From assembly GCA_040954595.2 (NCBI GenBank), contig CM082582.2:11718001-11782000 (forward strand): 64,000 nt of DNA, in the 5' to 3' direction. Made by a program: the position numbers and the translations under genes. Below the pieces are notes generated by a model, which worked only from the letters and a program-made list of their open reading frames with translations, had not been told where the DNA came from and ran no database searches. Shown piece by piece: positions 58,801 to 64,000 of this stretch (its first letter is position 1; each line of letters starts with the position of its first letter). Source of the stretch: Balanoglossus misakiensis. Its lineage: Eukaryota > Hemichordata.

Positions 58801-60262
58801 TCGATTAAGCGCCGTTTTCACTCAGCCTAACACATTTGTCACTTGTAACACGTAACACAAATACAGAGAGATGGTATTCAACAAATGACAGGAAAACTAT
58901 AAACCTATCAGGTACAGTGACAGAAAACAACACGAGGGTGTCCCTTAAGAGTCTTATCCATCTTTGTGTATCGCCTTCGTTGCGTGGGAATTAATGTTAT
59001 GAATGGACGTTACCGCTGAAGTCGCCATTGATCACGCTAATCGATCTTTATCAAACCCATCTATAGCCGTGTACATGTTACGTGTTTCGTGTCAAACGCT
59101 GGCCTACGACTGTGAATATATTCCAAAGCCTTGAGTAAACTGACTTCTGTGTTACAGAGACCCTTAAATGTGGAGACTCTTTTTTCTCTCTCACACGAAC
59201 TGCTAAAAGTGAACAAGCAAATAATGTTCAGATGGTGAAAGAGGGTATGGTCCTTGTGACGCAGCCCGTACGACCGCCAGATATCGCGAATGCACATGAA
59301 CTGCGTGACTGCTGTACTAACAACACTTTCCGTCTGACTCAAAAAGACTAAATAGAAACAGTGTATAGCAACAGTCTGTCGCTGCAGTCGACTATATCAC
59401 CACTTAAGAATTAATGAGCTATATCCACGTTCGATCAATTTTTCGATTTGCTTTTATTCTCGTCAAGTCCACAGGTTACGCCACTTATATTCATTCCTCT
59501 GCATTCGCGGAAAATGGGCAGAGAGAGTGAGTGTCTGTATATTATGGATTCCGTTGACTACACTAGTGGCACGCCGCTGTCGACGTCGCATCTCGCGAGC
59601 ACGTCTTCCTGAGCCGGCATTGCTAAAGCAAATCAAATTGGGCCTTTACTGCATCGCTTTAAATCGCTTGTTATGCGCTGTCACTGTAATGTCTAATAAA
59701 CCATGTGGGTTTATCTAAATGTAATTACTGCTGTCGCTCCCGTCATTTCCTGGAGATGGGAACACTTTGTGGCGGTAATTCGCAATCGCCACAGTCGATT
59801 GCATTCTGCCAGCCAGCAGTGTTGAGCGCCCGTTGTGCATTCTTGCCTTCTTGCCGGCGAGTTGTGCACACCCACACAATCAAATGTAATGATCTAGCAG
59901 GGAACGAACTTTCCCATGGCTGGTATCAAAAGCTAGAAATTGGTATCCCTTCGGCAAAAAATAACGACGTACCTAGGGAGTCGTCATTTTTATCCACTGA
60001 GGAGCCTCGCTTTGAGGCAAGTAGTCTCGGCGATCAAGTCAAATCTCGAGCTCTGACACTAGAGTTAGGACCACTTTGAGCGGCAAGTAAAATTTCGATT
60101 CAACTACTCGCCTAGAATTATAACGCCTCATTTTGATCGTCCTGTGACAGGTATACGGGACACCTACGCTGTTTAGAATACCCGAGCAGGAGGGCGGCCC
60201 TATGCAGCGAAAAGCGGGGAAGAATACACCAATAAGATCACTTGCATAAAAAAAAGGCGGAG

Positions 60263-60491
60263 ATGGATAAAATTCGTTACTATGGCTTCTACTTCAAGAC
60301 GATGTTCTTCGGGTTCAACAACGGGTACAGTGAGTTCTGTGAAGGAACAACTAGAGACGACATCGAGCTGTGTCCGAAGGAAGCCAACGGATTTGTCAGC
60401 ATGGACAACGGCAACGGAGGCTTACCCTTAAAAAGCCATGGTAGCATACAGACAGATGGACAGATCGAGGAAAAACTCGATACAGAGAAAG
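60263..60491 (+). CDS. Candidate first coding exon of an unidentified gene
   Basis: An ATG at 60263 opens a 76-residue frame with balanced, low-bias composition. It ends at a good donor (GAGAAAG followed by GTAAAG at 60492), phase 1. The N-terminus MDKIRYYGFYFKTMFFGF is aromatic and basic. The rest is acidic and polar with Gly/Asn runs (DNGNGGLPLKSHGSIQTDG), like the cytosolic N-terminal region of a membrane or signalling protein. No domain was recognised and no second exon was found before the right edge, so the product is unknown. If there were no splice the frame would run to a stop at 60569-60571 (109 residues). Confidence 0.4.
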
Positions 60492-63400
60492 GTAAAGGAA
60501 TCCCTCTTATACTCGGATTGTGTTTTCATTTGAATAGTATTTCGCCAATAAAAGACCACATTTCAATATGATTATGGTATTGCGAATCATGTTGCGCCGA
60601 GACACGCACTCCGACAGATGTTCAGTTCGCAACAGAAAATGGTGTTTTAATTCAGTGACTCCGGCTCACAATTAAAACTTCAGCTGCGTATGACAGAGAA
60701 GAGACATTAAATTTCTCTAAATTGAATTAATTATTCATCTAAGGCTTTAACAATTAATTTTGAATGTATTTCAATGAGCGGCACAAACCAAAGTACATGG
60801 AATCGCCTCTGGGAGTTCGGTTGTTTGCCCAACTATTAACCGGGGACAGTTAACGTGTCTCGCTCAGATATTTCATTTTCTATGCCGATTTCACTGGCCT
60901 CAATTCGCTAGTAGTCACTCGTTATCAATTAACGGGCAGAAAATCTATATCAGCTATGTTCTTATGTGGTAAAACATCGATCCCCTTTGAAAGTATTGTT
61001 CTCGTTTTTTGCCAGAAATAAAAAACGCGTAGAATGCCAGGATTGATCGTTTGTTTTATCGTGAATTTACCGGATGACTTTCAGTTGATTCTGTGTTTGC
61101 TTGTGTATTTTGTGATCCCTTTCACTCATTCGATTTATTTTCTCGAGTATAGAAACAGAAACAATACTTGTACTTCATTGATGACTTTGAAAGTCGAACA
61201 GAAAACGAAGTGTAGACACCGCCATGTGTATATGCTCTGAGAATCCTATATTTTTTGTAGGCATGGCAATATTGGTTCGAAAGACTCTATTTTATCATCA
61301 ATATTGAAAATTGGACTACCTTTGCAAAAGGAAAGAAAAGTGTTTTTATTTTTAATCTATTTCTCAGCATATTATCGTGGTTAGCGCATAGGCAGTCTGT
61401 AACACTTTCGTGTGTGCACGTTGTAATACACAGTCCTTGCAGGAAAAAGAACGAACTAAGGTTCGAACACAAAAAGTGAATACATTCGCACCACAGAAGT
61501 TCATACGTTGTTCACATGTAGCTGAAAAACACGAGAATTCAATTAAAGTCTTTTAAACTACTAAATTATCAGACTCGAAATTCTATAAAACGGTAGAAGC
61601 TGTATATTTTATTTTAAACCGTCTACGATATTGAATTTATCCCTCGAGACGTCACGTGACTACTGGTTATTCTCTGAGCCCATGTTTAGACACAAGCGCA
61701 GATTTTTCTTGTTTCGTTTCTAAGATCGTGACGTGGCTTTTACTTCGACTTCAGTAATCCGTATTTCAGAACTATTATACCACATGAAGGTTTACCGACA
61801 TTCTGACGCTGTTGACATGACAACTGATGTGACCAAATCGTAGGCACTGAGTAACTTTTTAAAATTTTATTTTCATCTTAAAGAAATCGTGCGATCATTG
61901 TAGACCCGAGTAAAACTCATTTACACAATCTGGTTTCATACAAGACGAACGAAATGGACCGTGAACGGGCGAATCCCAACTCGTAATTGTTCATTTTGAC
62001 TCGGTTTGACAGGATATTTAGCTTTGCTCCACTGCTCGCTGCGAGACCGCAAATTTCCCGTCCTTCAGCGCGTGGACGTGTCAGACAGGGTAACACGAAG
62101 CCCGTTTTAAACACGGCGCCCCGACACTGATGTCATTGCCGTTTCCACGGAGACGTCAGGCCTCTGCCAGCGTTACCACGACAACTGGGTCTAGTCTATG
62201 AAGCCAATCTTGTCGAACCATGTCAAACAATGTTAACCACGCCCATGCCACTGACGCATGATCTTACACCGTGTTTCCAAATAAAGTTACTTTGTTCAAA
62301 TAACTTTTTTTGCATATGCAAATCTGAAGCTATGCTTGCATAAATACAGATGGGACTGACTTGAGTGGTAAGGCGTCTGTAGGTCGATAAGCAACAGGTC
62401 CCGCCATTTTGTCATTGACTTAGTATTATGAGACAACATTTCAAGGTGACGATAAGTGAACGCTCTATTCTTCTGTCTTTCATCAGTAGATGATTCACAC
62501 AACAATAATGAGATCAAATCGATTCCAAAACAAACAACAGTTTTTTTCTAATTTAATCTCCCATTGTGCGTTTTTTTTTATCTCAACACATATCCCGGGG
62601 CTAGGGTACTTAATGCGAACGTTTAATCGTGCATTTTGGGCCAAATTTCGAAGTTAGTCGATATGTGGTTAATTGATTTTTCTCAAGCAGTTGGTATAGC
62701 CACAAACGTCAACTGAGTGTGGAACTGTCAAACGAATTAGCTCACTCACTTCGCTTCGACTTCACGGTATTAAAACAAGACGCGATGAAGTATGCAGAGG
62801 TGTATAAACACCGCGTCTTATATCAGGTTGGTAAAACTCACCTCACGACACAAAGTGCCGCTAAATCAAATAAAGTGGTTTGATAATGAAAACATAATTA
62901 CACTACAAATCGATTCATCATCGCGATTTACGGATATGAGCTTTACCTCAAACATCATATGTTACGTACGTTCATCTTCTCTTAATCTTGACTAGAAAAC
63001 GTTGGTTATAAGACTCAACATGAAAAAGATGACAAACGATTTTTCACCACACATGCTAGTGACAACCAACAGAATCCGTGAGGTGTGTTTTGTAATAAAA
63101 CGGCATGAAAATTTGAACAATTATTTAGATATAAAATAAATGATGCATGCGGCTGAGAATTTATGAGTAGAGTATAAATATAAGATAATCTTTTATGAAT
63201 TTCCGGCTAAGGTGAAATAAATACATAAAATGATATGACAGTGTCGACCGACCTGCACATCTGTCAACAGCAACATGTGATTGGAGAGAATTTAAACTGC
63301 AGGCTACAAAACCCGCGTATTGAGCTTCTCGACAAAGGTACACGATAGCGAGTCCTGGTTTGCATGAAAGTTTATCTGCATGGGACTTCATCAAAATGGC

Positions 63401-64000
63401 GTATCGGCAAAGATTATAAACATGCCTGTTTCAATAGTTCTGCAAGCCTAAATTATGTTGCTGTCTGTATCAGAAATCAAGCCATTATTGACATGAACGC
63501 ATTCCACACAGCATTTCCTGCGCCCTAAACCATCGGGTATTTCATGGACGCCATATTGGCATGGCCGCGAGTGATCACGTGATCGCGCTCATCGTAGAGG
63601 GCATATTGGAAGCCACGTATTATTTTGTTTCCCAAGCAACAAACTAGCGTCCACCACAACAAAGGGATAAAACTGTAGCTTTATAAAATTTACAAAGTTT
63701 TCATTTCAAAACTAAGGATAGAAATGATATAATTTTAGTCATTTGATAGAATCTACGGATATGTACAGTGGGTTCTGGAGATAAAACTCCTGGTCAGGTA
63801 CATTTCGAATTATTTATTCGACGACAGACTGTCGTTGTCGGCACATAGCAGATGCATGTTTTGATTTGCTGTAGTGAAGAATGACTAAGTGGGTGATATT
63901 GCCTTTACCCTGCGGTTATGTACTTTAATATAAGTGTTTAGACACAAAAGTGCTGCGTGCCTTCCATCAGGTTGGGAGCTCAGTTATGACTGATATCGGT
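60492..64000. other. Presumed first intron or intergenic DNA to right edge
   Basis: 3.5 kb with no recognisable exon. It is AT-rich with moderate CpG and has a palindromic GATCACGTGATC at about 63573-63584. Short open frames show no domain similarity. Confidence 0.5.

Larger units (their letters stand above)
34809..60262. other. Large gene-poor region
   Basis: About 25.5 kb in which no open frame shows a recognisable domain with splice support. The longest open frames (46247-46696 minus, 45267-45647 plus, 48657-49034 plus, 43831-44187 plus) look like chance. CpG dinucleotides are conspicuously more frequent than in the GMDS introns. It holds the repeats, E-box cluster, hairpin and orphan TATA box listed separately. 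It may be a regulatory landscape or long intron of the gene whose candidate first coding exon is at 60263. Confidence 0.6.

Noticed and set aside
60263-60491. Vesicular inhibitory amino-acid transporter N-terminus for the orphan exon
   Set aside because: A faint resemblance in acidic/Gly composition only. No diagnostic segment is present, so the gene is left unnamed.
62360-62405. tRNA-like or SINE-like string (GAGTGGTAAGGCGTCTG)
   Set aside because: Resembles a box A, but no convincing box B or cloverleaf could be made. At most a decayed tRNA-derived fragment.

Overview
The window is nuclear DNA of an animal. Genes are split by short GT-AG introns, introns and intergenic DNA carry microsatellites, and the products are metazoan types: GDP-mannose dehydratase, ZNFX1, a heteromeric amino-acid transporter light chain and an SLC5 monocarboxylate-type transporter. 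Compact introns, frequent 'taggcct' motifs and strong local contrasts in CpG density suggest an invertebrate, perhaps an invertebrate deuterostome (hemichordate, echinoderm or amphioxus). The species assignment is inference from general impression only.

Layout. (1) 1-6499, minus: the 5' half of GDP-mannose 4,6-dehydratase (GMDS), five coding exons, running off the left edge. (2) 7138-9772, plus: a five-exon, 354-residue gene with two tandem SAM domains followed by a retropepsin-like aspartic protease fold. It is head-to-head with GMDS across a 638-bp shared promoter region, and I do not recognise it as a named family. (3) 9773-14217: no gene seen. (4) 14218-22116, minus: ZNFX1-type SF1 helicase with an enlarged NFX1 zinc-finger array and an RGG-rich tail. 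It is built from one 6.8-kb exon plus three small 3' exons (2441 residues predicted). (5) 24446-27424, minus: an SLC7 light-chain amino-acid transporter, nine exons, 477 residues predicted. (6) 30225-34696, plus: an SLC5 sodium-coupled monocarboxylate-type transporter, 15 coding exons, 604 residues predicted, divergent from the SLC7 gene. (7) 34697-60262: about 25.5 kb with no convincing exon. It is visibly richer in CpG than the GMDS introns and holds microsatellites, an E-box cluster and an orphan TATA box. (8) 60263-60491, plus: a candidate first coding exon of an unidentified gene, followed by an intron or non-coding DNA to the right edge.

There is no sign of an operon or of a single pathway. 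GMDS makes the GDP-fucose precursor, ZNFX1 is an RNA-binding innate-immunity and small-RNA factor, and the two transporters are independent plasma-membrane proteins. The most novel items are the SAM-SAM-retropepsin gene, with a perfect GC-rich hairpin just upstream of its start codon, and the ZNFX1 gene, with its expanded finger array and a duplicated interferon-response-like motif upstream. All exon joins were deduced by eye from splice signals, reading phase and family similarity. No computation or database search was run.
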